57,749 nt of DNA from Superficieibacter electus (GCF_002915575.1 NZ_PQGD01000029.1:1-57749), one strand, 5' to 3'; positions 33,743 through 42,870 are shown, numbered from the stretch's first letter. The notes: generated by a model not told the origin, from the letters alone. A program made the numbers and translations.

Positions 33743-34972
33743 ATGGCAAAACTCGCTAAAAAACTCACCGACACTGAAATCAAGAACACCAAACCAGCAG
33801 GCAAAGAAATCAACTTGTTTGACGGAGATGGCTTAATTCTACGAATCTCCCCCCTCTCAACAGGTGGGAAAAAGAACTGGTATTTCAGGTATTCAGTGCC
33901 AGTGAGCAAGAAAAGAACCAAGATGAGCCTTGGGACATACCCTCACCTTACCTTGGCAAGAGCAAGAGCCTTACGTGATGAATACCTCTGCTTGCTTGCG
34001 AATGGAACGGACCCTCAAGTCCATAACAACGATAAAGCTAATGCATTAAAGAATGCCACAGAACACACCTTACAAGCCGTAGCGAGAAAATGGCTGGATG
34101 AGAAGATAAAGACCTCTGGCATCTCACAGGACCATGCGGAAGACATCTGGCGAAGCCTTGAACGAAATATTTTCCCCGGTCTGGGTAATGTGCCAATCAA
34201 TGAGATCCGTCCAAAGCTCTTGAAACAGCATCTTGATCCAATTGAACAACGAGGAGTACTGGAAACTTTGCGACGGCTTATTTCCAGGTTGAATGAAATC
34301 TTCCGTTGGGCGGCTACAGAAGAGCTGATTGAATTTAACCCCGCAGATAATCTGGGCCAACGTTTCAGTAAGCCTAAAAAACAGAATATGCCTGCCTTGC
34401 CCCCCTCTGAACTCCCTCGTTTTCTGGCAGCACTGAACAATGCATCTGTCCGTTTAGAAACAAGACTACTGATTGAATGGCAACTTCTCACATGGGTTCG
34501 CCCCGGTGAAGCTGTCCGCGCAAGATGGTCTGATATAGATATGGATAACAGCATGTGGAACATCCCGGCTGAATTTATGAAGATGAAAAAACCTCATAAG
34601 GTTCCATTAAGCAAAGAATCTCTTCGGATACTTAAATCTATGGAATCAATCAGTGGGCACCGCGAGTGGGTATTTACCAGCATAAAGGCTCCCTTAAACC
34701 ATATGCATGAACAAACAGCCAACGCAGCAATTATCCGTATGGGTTTTGGAGGTGAACTTGTTGCCCATGGAATGCGATCTATTGCAAGAACGGCAGCGGA
34801 AGAGTCAGGAAAATTCAGGACAGATGCACTTGAAGCGGCCCTTGCCCACTCAAAAAAAGACGAAATTATCGCTGCATATAATCGGGCGGAATATATTACC
34901 GAACGAGTAGCTCTCATGCAGTGGTGGGGAGATTATGTCCAGGCGCAACAGCTTAAAATTTTTGCTGCCTGA
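33743..34972 (+). CDS. P4-family tyrosine integrase of the genomic island
   Basis: 409-aa integrase of the CP4-57/P4 type that uses tRNA or tmRNA ends. I chose ATG 33743 (MAKLAKKLTDTEIKNTKPAG), the family start; the frame is open to 33662. An N-terminal DUF4102 arm-binding domain (about 1-90) has LGTYPHLTLARARALRDEY. Catalytic residues: Arg in WVRPGEAVRARW, HGMRSIARTAAEES, HS, and Tyr near AEYITERVALMQWW. It directly follows the ssrA core in the same orientation, as intA does in CP4-57. Confidence 0.95.
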   Translation: MAKLAKKLTDTEIKNTKPAGKEINLFDGDGLILRISPLSTGGKKNWYFRYSVPVSKKRTKMSLGTYPHLTLARARALRDEYLCLLANGTDPQVHNNDKANALKNATEHTLQAVARKWLDEKIKTSGISQDHAEDIWRSLERNIFPGLGNVPINEIRPKLLKQHLDPIEQRGVLETLRRLISRLNEIFRWAATEELIEFNPADNLGQRFSKPKKQNMPALPPSELPRFLAALNNASVRLETRLLIEWQLLTWVRPGEAVRARWSDIDMDNSMWNIPAEFMKMKKPHKVPLSKESLRILKSMESISGHREWVFTSIKAPLNHMHEQTANAAIIRMGFGGELVAHGMRSIARTAAEESGKFRTDALEAALAHSKKDEIIAAYNRAEYITERVALMQWWGDYVQAQQLKIFAA

Positions 34973-35310
34973 ATGGACGAAAGGCTACTAATGAGTAGCC
35001 TTTCCAATATCCCCAAACGTGGGGCAAATAACAAACTGTACATAGTACAGGATTCATATCAGCAAAAACTATTGATGACATATATTATTAATAAATCATT
35101 TTTAAATAATGTCAATGACTGTGAATAATTTATTTTTATAATTAATGCTAAATCTGGCTATACCATTGTATTTTTTAAAAATAAAATCCACACCACTCCC
35201 CTCGTTACTTACAATTAAATGAAAATATAATTCATCACAACCCTGTTAAACAAAATTAATCTTTCACTTACAGGTAATCAATTTTAGAAAAAAAGAACTA
35301 AGAAAATTTT

Positions 35311-35502
35311 ATGTCCGATAATAATCTCACACCTACATACTTACCATTCACTGTTATAGCTCATTATAATATTGATCTGAAAAAGTGTATTTCAGGGCTT
35401 CACTTGCACAATCGAAGATATATATTAGAAGCCCTACCCGCTCTGCAAGAGAAACCTTTAAAATCAATGCAAGTGAAGCATTTAAACAACCTTTTCATTT
35501 AG
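35311..35502 (+). CDS. Doubtful 63-aa ORF over the tandem repeat
   Basis: ATG 35311 (MSDNNLTPTYLPFTVIAH) with a weak purine-rich upstream region. Its last third lies in repeat unit 1, and later repeat units keep the same frame but have stops. Either a small real gene followed by decayed duplicates, or chance. Confidence 0.25.
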   Translation: MSDNNLTPTYLPFTVIAHYNIDLKKCISGLHLHNRRYILEALPALQEKPLKSMQVKHLNNLFI

Positions 35503-35690
35503 CTTCCTTTGAGCTACCGAAGCGATGAATTTGGTGTTTCTCCTGCACTATAAGAGAAACTTTTAAAATCATTGTAAGCGAAGCATTTAAACAGCTTTTT
35601 CATTTAGCTTCCTTTAAGCTACCGAAGCAATGGACTCGAAGCTTCTCCTGAACTGCAATAGAAGCTTTAAAATAAATGCAAACGAAGCTG
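35431..35690. repeat. Tandem 105-bp repeat, about 2.5 units
   Basis: GAAAC(C/T)TTTAAAATCA at 35451 recurs as GAAACTTTTAAAATCA at 35556 and GAAGCTTTAAAATAAA at 35661: spacing exactly 105 both times. Each unit also has GCATTTAAACA and TTTTCATTTAGCTTCCTT. 105 bases equals 35 codons. Confidence 0.75.
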
Positions 35691-35936
35691 TATGTATTTA
35701 TATAATAACATCGTCCACTACGATTTTTTATTATTATACGAAATGAAGCAAGGGCTAACTCTACGAAGCCGCTGCGCTTGCTTCTCCGAGTTCCCCTTGC
35801 TTTTCAGCCCTTCGGTTAGAAAAGAACAGCCAGACCCAGTAAGCACATATCCATTGAACTGCGCCCAATGTTTTGTGACAGATTACTATAGAAAGGTCGA
35901 CTTTGGCACGGAGCGTTCAAGCTAACTGAGCTGAAG

Positions 35937-35961
35937 GTCCGCTGTGAGCGAAAAAACGGAC
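35937..35961. repeat. Dispersed hairpin repeat, copy 1
   Basis: GTCCGCTGTGAGCGAAAAAACGGAC: short inverted repeat, preceded by GAGCTGAAG. Related copies lie near 41827, 42606 and 45840. Confidence 0.5.
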
Positions 35962-36244
35962 ATTGAGATTGAGTGTCAGAAGCACTGGTCACACTCTGTC
36001 TCCGAATCCTCTGTAGCAGGATGAATTGCACAATCAGAGCAGCGAAAAATATTGAAGATGTTGTTGAACTATGTAGGATATGTAGAAGCATAAGAAGATT
36101 TGTCAGGTTAAGGATTCCTGAGGGCGGTAGCATTTTAGAAGAAGAATGAATATCTTACATGATCCTTATAGGTTGGCGAAGGTGGTTTTTCGTTGAAAAA
36201 AGATAACCTTGATAGATAGTAAATCTGAAGAGACATAGGTTAAT

Positions 36245-36679
36245 ATGATGCAAGAGCATGCTTGGAAATATTTTGAACTACACTCTCAACAAAGAATGAC
36301 GGTATTTAATTTCTATATTACGATAATAAGTCTTTTGATAGCAGGTAGTGGAATATGCTTACAGCAAGGAGGCAATCTAATTTATCTGACATCTGCCTTG
36401 GGTATATTTATTATATTTATAACCTTTATTTTTCATAAACTTGACTCAAGGGTGTCATTTCTTATAAAAAATGCAGAGAAAGCCTTGAGAAAAGCAGAGG
36501 ATAATTATGATAATGAAGAAATGAAAATTTTCACCTCTGACCACAATAATGAAAACCTCAATAAAACCATGCGCTCACTATGGAGTTATGGGAAATGTTT
36601 CAGGCTATCGTTCGCTATCATATCATGCCTTGGCTTTATGATTTCAATAACTCCGATGGTTATAAATTTCATGGGCTAA
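36245..36679 (+). CDS. Three-helix membrane protein upstream of the Detocs-type genes
   Basis: 144-aa protein. An amphipathic start (HAWKYFELHSQQRMTVFNFY) leads into two adjacent TM helices (about residues 21-38 and 46-63), a charged cytoplasmic stretch (about 66-110) and a third TM helix (about 118-140). This layout resembles small membrane proteins of the SLATT/RipA-like kind found near defence genes, but I cannot assign the family firmly. It ends 31 bases before dtcA, in the same direction and with the same low GC, so it may be an operon member, such as a membrane effector or sensor. No direct evidence of function. Confidence 0.65.
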   Translation: MMQEHAWKYFELHSQQRMTVFNFYITIISLLIAGSGICLQQGGNLIYLTSALGIFIIFITFIFHKLDSRVSFLIKNAEKALRKAEDNYDNEEMKIFTSDHNNENLNKTMRSLWSYGKCFRLSFAIISCLGFMISITPMVINFMG

Positions 36680-36710
36680 TTTTTTATAAATTTTATAGGA
36701 CTGAAACAAA

Positions 36711-39695
36711 ATGGACTATACCAAATGGCAATCAAAGTCAGAAAATAGCTTAAAGTTGCTAAATACATTATCTAAAGTTAAAAATAAAAACAAAAGAAAT
36801 TTATTGAGGGGATATTTGAATAAATCAAGAATTAATAAGTTTGAAATCCAGAAAATTAGAAAAGATAATAATCTTTCTGATTGCATGATAATAGGAGCAG
36901 TAATAAAGGGAAGAGATGGGTTACTAAAAATAAGTGAAAAGCCAACGAGTAGTGAACTTTACACTATGATTACACCTAAACCATTATCATGGAGAGAAGA
37001 GCTAAGCTACCTATCTGGTTTTATAAATTCATTTGAAGATGTTTCATTAAGACATCTGGAAGTTATCAAATCGCTATCATATTTAGAGCAATTAGAAACA
37101 GACACGGCTCTTAGATTGATATTAAAGTATAGCGAAGAATATGGAGCATCTAATTTCTTATCATACAAACTAGCTTATCTCATAAGCTCACGTGATCTAA
37201 CATCAAATGATCAAAAGATAGTCACAAAAATTGAAGATGAATTCGGACATAAAGATAGACCTGGATTTCATTTCAGCGCATTAGAAAACTTGAATTCAAG
37301 AATATCCTTATTTGTTGTTGCCAGAAGAAGAGTAAGCGCACTAATTGGAAGAGTAGATGGGAATATAAGAAAGGCTATATCGCTTAATAACTTTATACCT
37401 ACACCATTATCTATCGATGACTTAGCGGAGTTCTTGTTAAGAGCCTCTGAATCAGCTCTAATTGATGCTATATACTCGCTAGTCGTGCTTTTTAATTTGG
37501 ATGATGAATTTAAAGAAGCTAAGTTTGAATTAGAAAAAAGACTTAACTCTAAACTAATATCTGGAATCCATAATTTATTGTTATACACCTCCGAACTTAA
37601 AAATAATGAAATAGTGACTGATTATTACCGTTCTCTTAACGACGAGGGAGATTATTCATTAGATTTATATAGAAACTCTTCCGCATTTTTAGAACGTAAA
37701 GATCTAGCAAGATATAGAAACAAAATTGATAAGGTTATAGGGGCCAGATTATTAAATGAAATAGAAATCAAACACAGCCACTCAACTGCAGAATTCGAAG
37801 ATGAAAAAAGATTATTATTAGCTAACGATGGTATAAGCACTAATGAGAAATTAGAAATAAAGCAGGATACATTCTATAGAACCTACTTATTTTTAAATAT
37901 TCTTAGAAATAGAAATAACCTGTTATCATTAACAGGAGAGAATATAAAGTTTATTTTTGAAAATACTTTGAGGCTAGATACATTGCTGACCGAAGATGAA
38001 ATGCAGACGCTTCTGTTAACATCATCGGAAGACAATAAAAGCTTAGTGACTGTACTGACACTTGCATTATATAGGAAAAAATCAGCAGACCCTGATACTG
38101 ACTTTGACTTTAGAACAGATTTTATATCATACGTTAAAGAAAAATTTAGTGGCTCTATCGTAAAATTTATTTCTGATTTACTTGAAAGCAGCCCTGCAAT
38201 AGCCAGCTATATAGTTGTATCACTAGATGAAGTCACTCTGGAGAAAATGTACGGCCTTGTATCTAATGCTTCAGAAGCCTCTTCGATACGACGTGAGATT
38301 TTAATGTCGGTTGGAAAAAAATTAAATCAAATCGAGTACATAATAGAAGCAGAATCAATAAATACAAGAGAAAAGGTATCGAAGCTTCAAAAATATTTTG
38401 ATAGTAGTAGAATTTATGTTGATAGCGTATCGATGAAAAATTGGTTAGACAGTAACCCTACGATGTCCACAGAACAATATCGTTCACTATTCAGTCGCTC
38501 AGAGGCTATTATATCAACTGCGCAAAGTGATAATGAAAATGAATCAGATATATTATATATACAGCTAGTAAATAGTGGTGACTATCTTATACCTCAAATT
38601 GCAAAAGACGCTTTTGAACAATTTTGCCTTAATAACGAATTTGGTATTCAGTCTTACCTCGGCAGACGAATTAGACATAATACTCTAGATGGTGTAACAA
38701 CAGATACTGTAGATGCGGTACTTCGGAAACCTGAACATAGAATAGTACTTGCAAATCAACAGATGCAAAGGATAGTTGAATCCTGGCTTGCATCTTATAA
38801 AGCTATTGTTGATAAACTCAGGCGTGAACACCTTCAATTTAAGTCTAGTAATTCCTTATTTAACGCATCGATTGACACTGATGATTCCGCGACCAGTGAA
38901 AATATTCGCCTCTTAACAAACACTCTTCGTTCAACCGGTAGAAGTGAATTGCTAAATGAGCTCATCATTGCGTTTTGCTGGAAGCAAATAACACCTCAAC
39001 TTGAAAATGCCGCAAGGTTTATTAGGACAACACTATTACAACAAGCAAAGGATTCTATCGATAAACACTTCCAAAATCACAGCATTGGGGAGACGCAGAT
39101 TGTAGCTGAGCTACACGAAGCGGTAAACGAAGTATTTATCAAAGTTTCTGATTGGTTCCAAGTTCCTGATACTGGATTCATCTCAGCTTCAATTAAAGAT
39201 TTATGTCAAATAATTCTAATTGATCTAAATAGAAATAATAATGTAGAGTTTAATGGTGAAGCAATAGACAACAAATACACAGGTATAAGTGTTCATCGAT
39301 TGTATGACTGTCTCGCCGTACTATTACAAAACGCGCATACACATGGAGAGGAGAATAGTGTAATACATATTGATGTCTCTGTGCTAAAAATAGACTTAGA
39401 ATCAGTATTAGAGTCTGTATCTGTAGATATCACATCAAAAGTAGCAAAACATAACTTTGAAGAATCTAAACTAAGAATTGAAGAAGCAATTAGTGCAGAA
39501 GAAGATAGTACAGATATGGTTACGGAAGGTTATTCTGGAATTAAAAAGATAAAATTCATTACCAGAGCTAACGAAGGCAAACAGACTATGAGATTTCGTT
39601 TTGATAATGATAATTCGCAGCTGACCTTAGGGTTTTCGATCCACGCAGAAATAGCTACAGAAGAAAATGCAGTCACTTCAGGAGCAATTGCATGA
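36711..39695 (+). CDS. dtcA: DtcA-like sensor histidine kinase (Detocs)
   Basis: 994-aa sensor. Most of the protein (about residues 1-700) is alpha-helical with no TM segment, so sensing is probably cytoplasmic. The C-terminal part has helices (about 735-800) that could form the dimerisation and phosphotransfer region, then a GHKL-type ATPase domain with N-box LYDCLAVLLQNAHTHG (about 863-880) and a Gly motif TEGYSGIKKIKF. A clear phospho-acceptor His cannot be fixed by eye. The ATG follows AGGA; the stop overlaps dtcB by four bases. Large size, GHKL end and the two receiver genes match the Detocs defence system, where DtcA detects infection and starts a phosphorelay. Confidence 0.85.
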   Translation: MDYTKWQSKSENSLKLLNTLSKVKNKNKRNLLRGYLNKSRINKFEIQKIRKDNNLSDCMIIGAVIKGRDGLLKISEKPTSSELYTMITPKPLSWREELSYLSGFINSFEDVSLRHLEVIKSLSYLEQLETDTALRLILKYSEEYGASNFLSYKLAYLISSRDLTSNDQKIVTKIEDEFGHKDRPGFHFSALENLNSRISLFVVARRRVSALIGRVDGNIRKAISLNNFIPTPLSIDDLAEFLLRASESALIDAIYSLVVLFNLDDEFKEAKFELEKRLNSKLISGIHNLLLYTSELKNNEIVTDYYRSLNDEGDYSLDLYRNSSAFLERKDLARYRNKIDKVIGARLLNEIEIKHSHSTAEFEDEKRLLLANDGISTNEKLEIKQDTFYRTYLFLNILRNRNNLLSLTGENIKFIFENTLRLDTLLTEDEMQTLLLTSSEDNKSLVTVLTLALYRKKSADPDTDFDFRTDFISYVKEKFSGSIVKFISDLLESSPAIASYIVVSLDEVTLEKMYGLVSNASEASSIRREILMSVGKKLNQIEYIIEAESINTREKVSKLQKYFDSSRIYVDSVSMKNWLDSNPTMSTEQYRSLFSRSEAIISTAQSDNENESDILYIQLVNSGDYLIPQIAKDAFEQFCLNNEFGIQSYLGRRIRHNTLDGVTTDTVDAVLRKPEHRIVLANQQMQRIVESWLASYKAIVDKLRREHLQFKSSNSLFNASIDTDDSATSENIRLLTNTLRSTGRSELLNELIIAFCWKQITPQLENAARFIRTTLLQQAKDSIDKHFQNHSIGETQIVAELHEAVNEVFIKVSDWFQVPDTGFISASIKDLCQIILIDLNRNNNVEFNGEAIDNKYTGISVHRLYDCLAVLLQNAHTHGEENSVIHIDVSVLKIDLESVLESVSVDITSKVAKHNFEESKLRIEEAISAEEDSTDMVTEGYSGIKKIKFITRANEGKQTMRFRFDNDNSQLTLGFSIHAEIATEENAVTSGAIA

Positions 39696-40141
39696 AAATA
39701 CTTTTGGTTGAGGATGAAGTACATAAAAGAGATGAGTTAATACAATGTGTTAAAACAGTTTACGGAATTGAACCACAAATAGTCGATTGCGTGAATGATG
39801 CGGTTTTGGCTGTTATTGACAATGATTTCGATTTGATTATTTTAGATATGGCCTTATCTACTTTTAGCGATAACTCAGGAGATAAGAAAAAAGGACATGA
39901 CCAAGCTCAAGGTGGAATAGAAGTTTTGAGAGCATTAAAATCGCGTAAGAAAACAACAAAAATAATAATTATCACCCAATATCCTGATTTTTACATTGGC
40001 GGCGTTAAAGTGAAGTTGCAAAAATCAATAAGTGTTGTCAAAGAAAAATATAATCAAGATATAATTGGTGCCGTTTTATATACTTATAAATCTCAACCTA
40101 CTTTGCAAAAGATAACATCTATACTGAGAAAACATGCATGA
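39692..40141 (+). CDS. dtcB: DtcB-like stand-alone response regulator (Detocs)
   Basis: 149-aa protein consisting of one receiver domain. Acidic pocket VEDE (residues 6-9), phospho-acceptor Asp52 in DLIILDMAL, and Thr in IIIITQYP. The usual KP motif after the fourth strand is weak (VKLQKS). A 20-residue insertion rich in Asp/Lys follows Asp52. There is no output domain. In the described Detocs system DtcB acts as a phosphate sink that prevents accidental activation of DtcC. It overlaps both neighbours by ATGA, indicating tight stoichiometry. Confidence 0.85.
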   Translation: MKILLVEDEVHKRDELIQCVKTVYGIEPQIVDCVNDAVLAVIDNDFDLIILDMALSTFSDNSGDKKKGHDQAQGGIEVLRALKSRKKTTKIIIITQYPDFYIGGVKVKLQKSISVVKEKYNQDIIGAVLYTYKSQPTLQKITSILRKHA

Positions 40142-41280
40142 AAATAATGCTAATTGAAGATAATAAAAACAAAAGAGATGATATCAAGAGTTTTCTACTA
40201 TCAAAAAATATAGTTGATAGTGATATTATTATAGCCAAGAGCATGACCGACTTCACTACAAATCTACATCATGATATTGGATTATTCATAATTGATTTAA
40301 AACTACCTAATATTGACGGTGGTGAAGCGCAATTTAATGGATTAACGATATTAGAGACTATCAAGAAATCTAGTAAACAAGAATCTCTTTTATTAGCTAT
40401 CAGTTCATTTCCAGATGAATTCCCAAAGCTCAGAGATTTCTACGAATCACATGGTTGTATTCTTTCTACTTATTCTAACAAAAAAGGGTGGAAGTCGACA
40501 CTTGAGCATTTACTGATTCAACTAAATAAAAATACAACTCTCGACTTTTTGATTTTTTGTGCATTAAAAGAAGAGCGAACTCCTTATATTACCATGATTA
40601 ATGGTAAAAAATGTAATAGACGGGGAATTGATTTCTATGACATTGATATCGGAGAGAAAAAAGGTTCAGTCGTCCTTCTGCCATCCATGGGACTTGTTAA
40701 TGCAGCTATCATCGCAGGGGCTTGTATTGATCGTTATAAGCCATCAATTGTAGCAATGAGTGGGATTTGTGGTGGTTTTACAGATAATGTTAAACTGGGC
40801 CAATTACTTGTTTCAAAAATGGCATACGAATACCAGTCTGGTAAATGGACTGATGATGGCTTTAAGCAAGAGCCTTACCAAGTATCCACCGATCAGAATA
40901 CATTGACAAATTTAAGCATAATGATCGACCAAGATGATTTTCTTAAAGAACTTGAAGAAGGTTATAGTGCGACTAAACCTGATGAACCAACTCCACCTAT
41001 TTTCTCCATTTTTACTAGTGGTTCAGCTGTAGTAGCATCTAAAGAGTTGTTAACAAACATACAAAATCATCATCGTAAATCAGGTGGCTTGGATATGGAG
41101 ATATTTGCAATCCATCGTGCTACTGAGTTATCCATCAATAAACCATTATGTATTTGTGCAAAGACCGTCGTAGATCTTTGCGATTCGAATAAAGACGATG
41201 ATTTACATATATACGGAAGTTACATTTCTGCTAAATTTATTATATTAGCCATTAAAAATCATTACAAATTAAATACATAA
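40138..41280 (+). CDS. dtcC: DtcC-like receiver fused to nucleoside-phosphorylase-fold ATP nucleosidase
   Basis: 380-aa effector. Residues about 1-125 form a receiver with acidic IEDN and phospho-acceptor Asp53 in FIIDLKLPNIDGG. Residues about 135-380 form a PNP/MTA-nucleosidase-type domain: start FLIFCALKEERTP, the phosphate/ribose loop MSGICGGF, the base/ribose motif GGLDMEIFAIHRA with its Glu, and a catalytic-type Asp in VVDLCDSNKDDD. Known Detocs DtcC cleaves the N-glycosidic bond of ATP and dATP once phosphorylated, emptying the ATP pool and aborting phage growth. All key residues look intact. Confidence 0.88.
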   Translation: MKIMLIEDNKNKRDDIKSFLLSKNIVDSDIIIAKSMTDFTTNLHHDIGLFIIDLKLPNIDGGEAQFNGLTILETIKKSSKQESLLLAISSFPDEFPKLRDFYESHGCILSTYSNKKGWKSTLEHLLIQLNKNTTLDFLIFCALKEERTPYITMINGKKCNRRGIDFYDIDIGEKKGSVVLLPSMGLVNAAIIAGACIDRYKPSIVAMSGICGGFTDNVKLGQLLVSKMAYEYQSGKWTDDGFKQEPYQVSTDQNTLTNLSIMIDQDDFLKELEEGYSATKPDEPTPPIFSIFTSGSAVVASKELLTNIQNHHRKSGGLDMEIFAIHRATELSINKPLCICAKTVVDLCDSNKDDDLHIYGSYISAKFIILAIKNHYKLNT

Positions 41281-41318
41281 TACTACTTTTATTAATCATT
41301 AACTATCTATGACCTGAG

Positions 41319-41660
41319 TTATGTCAGGAAAAGTGACACCAGAGATTGTTCATACCAAGCGGCCCGGACGGGCGATAACGTTTCTGCAGACGGCTGCAGG
41401 GGTACGGCGGGATACCGAGCATTTAGGAAACCTTGCCAGGACGCGGCTTGTGATCGATGACATCCTGTAGGAGCCTGAGTCGATTCATATCGCTCAATTT
41501 CCGCAGCCTGATCGGGACACAGATTGCGGTCGATTACATCCTTAAGAATTTTGAGACGGTTGATTTCTTTCCGCTGGCCTGCCCTGACGTATATATCATA
41601 GAAGTTGGTCGGCGGGATGGCTACTGTTGGCACACCTGTCATGTGATTCGAACGCTGCAC
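41319..41660 (-). pseudogene. ISNCY-type transposase N-terminal remnant
   Basis: On the minus strand EINRLKILKDVIDRNLCPDQAAEI resembles the N-terminal helix-turn-helix of ISNCY transposases (shown in part only). Just downstream, in another frame, MNRLRLLQDVIDHKPRPG, a stop, and SRLQKRYRPSGPLGMNN read as the continuing homologous region. So the N-terminus is partly duplicated and frameshifted. GC is higher than the surrounding island. Confidence 0.55.
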
Positions 41661-42031
41661 GGTATCCCCAATTGCGTCATCCGACTCAGTGCATTCACCA
41701 TCTCCAGCGCTTCACACATAAGCGCATCATAACCCCTCCCCCAGGTCTGCTCCCCCGCAGATTATGCAGGTAGATGTGAACAATGTCCGCACTTGGCACG
41801 TAGCGGGCTAGCTCACTGGGCAGAAGGTCCGCTCTGAGCGAGGAGCGGACGTTGGTCTTGGAGGGGCTCCGGAAATTATCTAAAAGCGAATGGTATGGAT
41901 TACAGGAATGCTTGCAATTCCCAACAAACTAAAGACAGTGCGAAATCGCGATTTTTTCTGCTACTGAATAAAGTTTTCAACATTTTGGTCGTTAATTATC
42001 TTTTACGTAGTTGTTTTTCAGGAGAAGTGCA
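41661..42031. other. Non-coding stretch with hairpin repeat copy 2
   Basis: No gene seen. GTCCGCTC-tgagcgag-GAGCGGAC (41827-41850) is a perfect 8-bp inverted repeat. The last part carries the promoter region of the 42032 gene. Confidence 0.45.
41827..41850. repeat. Dispersed hairpin repeat, copy 2
   Basis: Perfect stem GTCCGCTC/GAGCGGAC with an 8-base loop; the flank TTGGCACG...GCTCACTGGGCAGAAG matches copy 1 (TTGGCACG...GCTAACTGAGCTGAAG), so the repeat unit is at least 60 bp. Confidence 0.6.
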
Positions 42032-42526
42032 ATGACATTTACCGTCGGTGAAAACTATCCATTCAGGGACATACAGAAGCGTTATAAATCCCTGAAACCG
42101 GGCGAAAAGGGACTGTCGCAGGGCGGGTTTTTAAATCCCTCGCGTGGCAATTCCTCTACATTAATTCGAGCCATCTTTGCGCGCAGAGGCGTCAATGGCC
42201 CTTTGGATAATCTATTGTTCATTTCTGGCGATAATGCGTACCGAAACTACTTCAACCGTCTTGTGAAAGTGCAAAAGGAATGTAGCCCATTCCTCTATTT
42301 TAAAGAAATCAATGGCGAGTGGTCTTATATGGGGCACAGTCAGGTGGAGCGTTTACTGGAACCCGACTCAAAAGCATTAACCCTCTTGCTTGACAAAATG
42401 GGGTGCACGCTGGAAACGGTTGGTGAGGTGGGTGGCAAACCATTGTGGCAGCTTTCCGCATTAGGAGGGCAAGGTTTTATCAGACCGCGTAGACTGGAAT
42501 TTATAGCGGTCTTACAGCAGGATTGA
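42032..42526 (+). CDS. Unknown island protein
   Basis: 164-aa soluble protein I do not recognise. ATG 42032 (MTFTVGENYPFRDIQKRY) follows AGGAG. It has a mixed alpha/beta pattern, a region LDNLLFISGDNAYRNYFNRL, and a C-terminal GGKPLWQLSALGGQGFIRPR. No membrane segment or known catalytic motif. It stands alone between two hairpin repeats, in a block rich in defence-type genes. Confidence 0.55.
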   Translation: MTFTVGENYPFRDIQKRYKSLKPGEKGLSQGGFLNPSRGNSSTLIRAIFARRGVNGPLDNLLFISGDNAYRNYFNRLVKVQKECSPFLYFKEINGEWSYMGHSQVERLLEPDSKALTLLLDKMGCTLETVGEVGGKPLWQLSALGGQGFIRPRRLEFIAVLQQD

Positions 42527-42870
42527 CCTGCTCCCCGTTGATTGACTCAGTGTAAAGTTAGTACGTCCGTTTTTGACACAGAGCAGGCAGTTCTGGAGAC
42601 ACCGATGTCTGCTATGAGCGAGGAGCGGAAGTCAGTCCAAATTAGCTAAAAAATGACTACTAAAGCAGTGGAAATTCAAAATGTGCGATCGATATCTGAT
42701 GACATCCGACTAGATTTACTTGAATACACCTTTTTTAGATAGTTTTGTCGCACAAACTCGCCTGATGGTGTCCCGCACTCGACCATTGACTCACCTGAAG
42801 GGGGCAAACCCTCAGTTTGGATGTGGTAAACTCATTCGCGACCATTCATAGAGGAATCAGCGAGAAAGAA
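42527..42870. other. Non-coding stretch with hairpin repeat copy 3
   Basis: No gene seen. Contains GTCTGCTATGAGCGAGGAGC (42606-42630), a decayed hairpin repeat, and the upstream region of the DUF4145-type gene. Confidence 0.45.
42606..42630. repeat. Dispersed hairpin repeat, copy 3 (decayed)
   Basis: Shares TGAGCGAGGAGCGGA with copy 2; the left arm has lost complementarity. Confidence 0.45.

Larger units (their letters stand above)
34973..36244. other. AT-rich gap between the integrase and the Detocs-type cassette
   Basis: About 1.27 kb without a clear gene. It contains a doubtful 63-aa frame at 35311-35502, a tandem 105-bp repeat (about 35431-35690), and one copy of a dispersed hairpin repeat (35937-35961). 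Its right end carries the promoter region of the 36245 gene, with a possible TTGAAA...GATAGT pair near 36192-36219. Confidence 0.6.

Noticed and set aside
35692-36133. Overlapping plus and minus ORFs before the 36245 gene
   Set aside because: No ribosome sites and no protein-like pattern; they cover a hairpin repeat.
36711-39695. Hsp90/topoisomerase-type GHKL ATPase
   Set aside because: The GHKL part is C-terminal, has a histidine-kinase-like N-box and is followed by receiver genes.
40138-41280. Housekeeping MTA/SAH nucleosidase
   Set aside because: The enzyme domain is fused to a receiver and is in an overlapping operon with a sensor and second receiver, which fits an immune effector instead.
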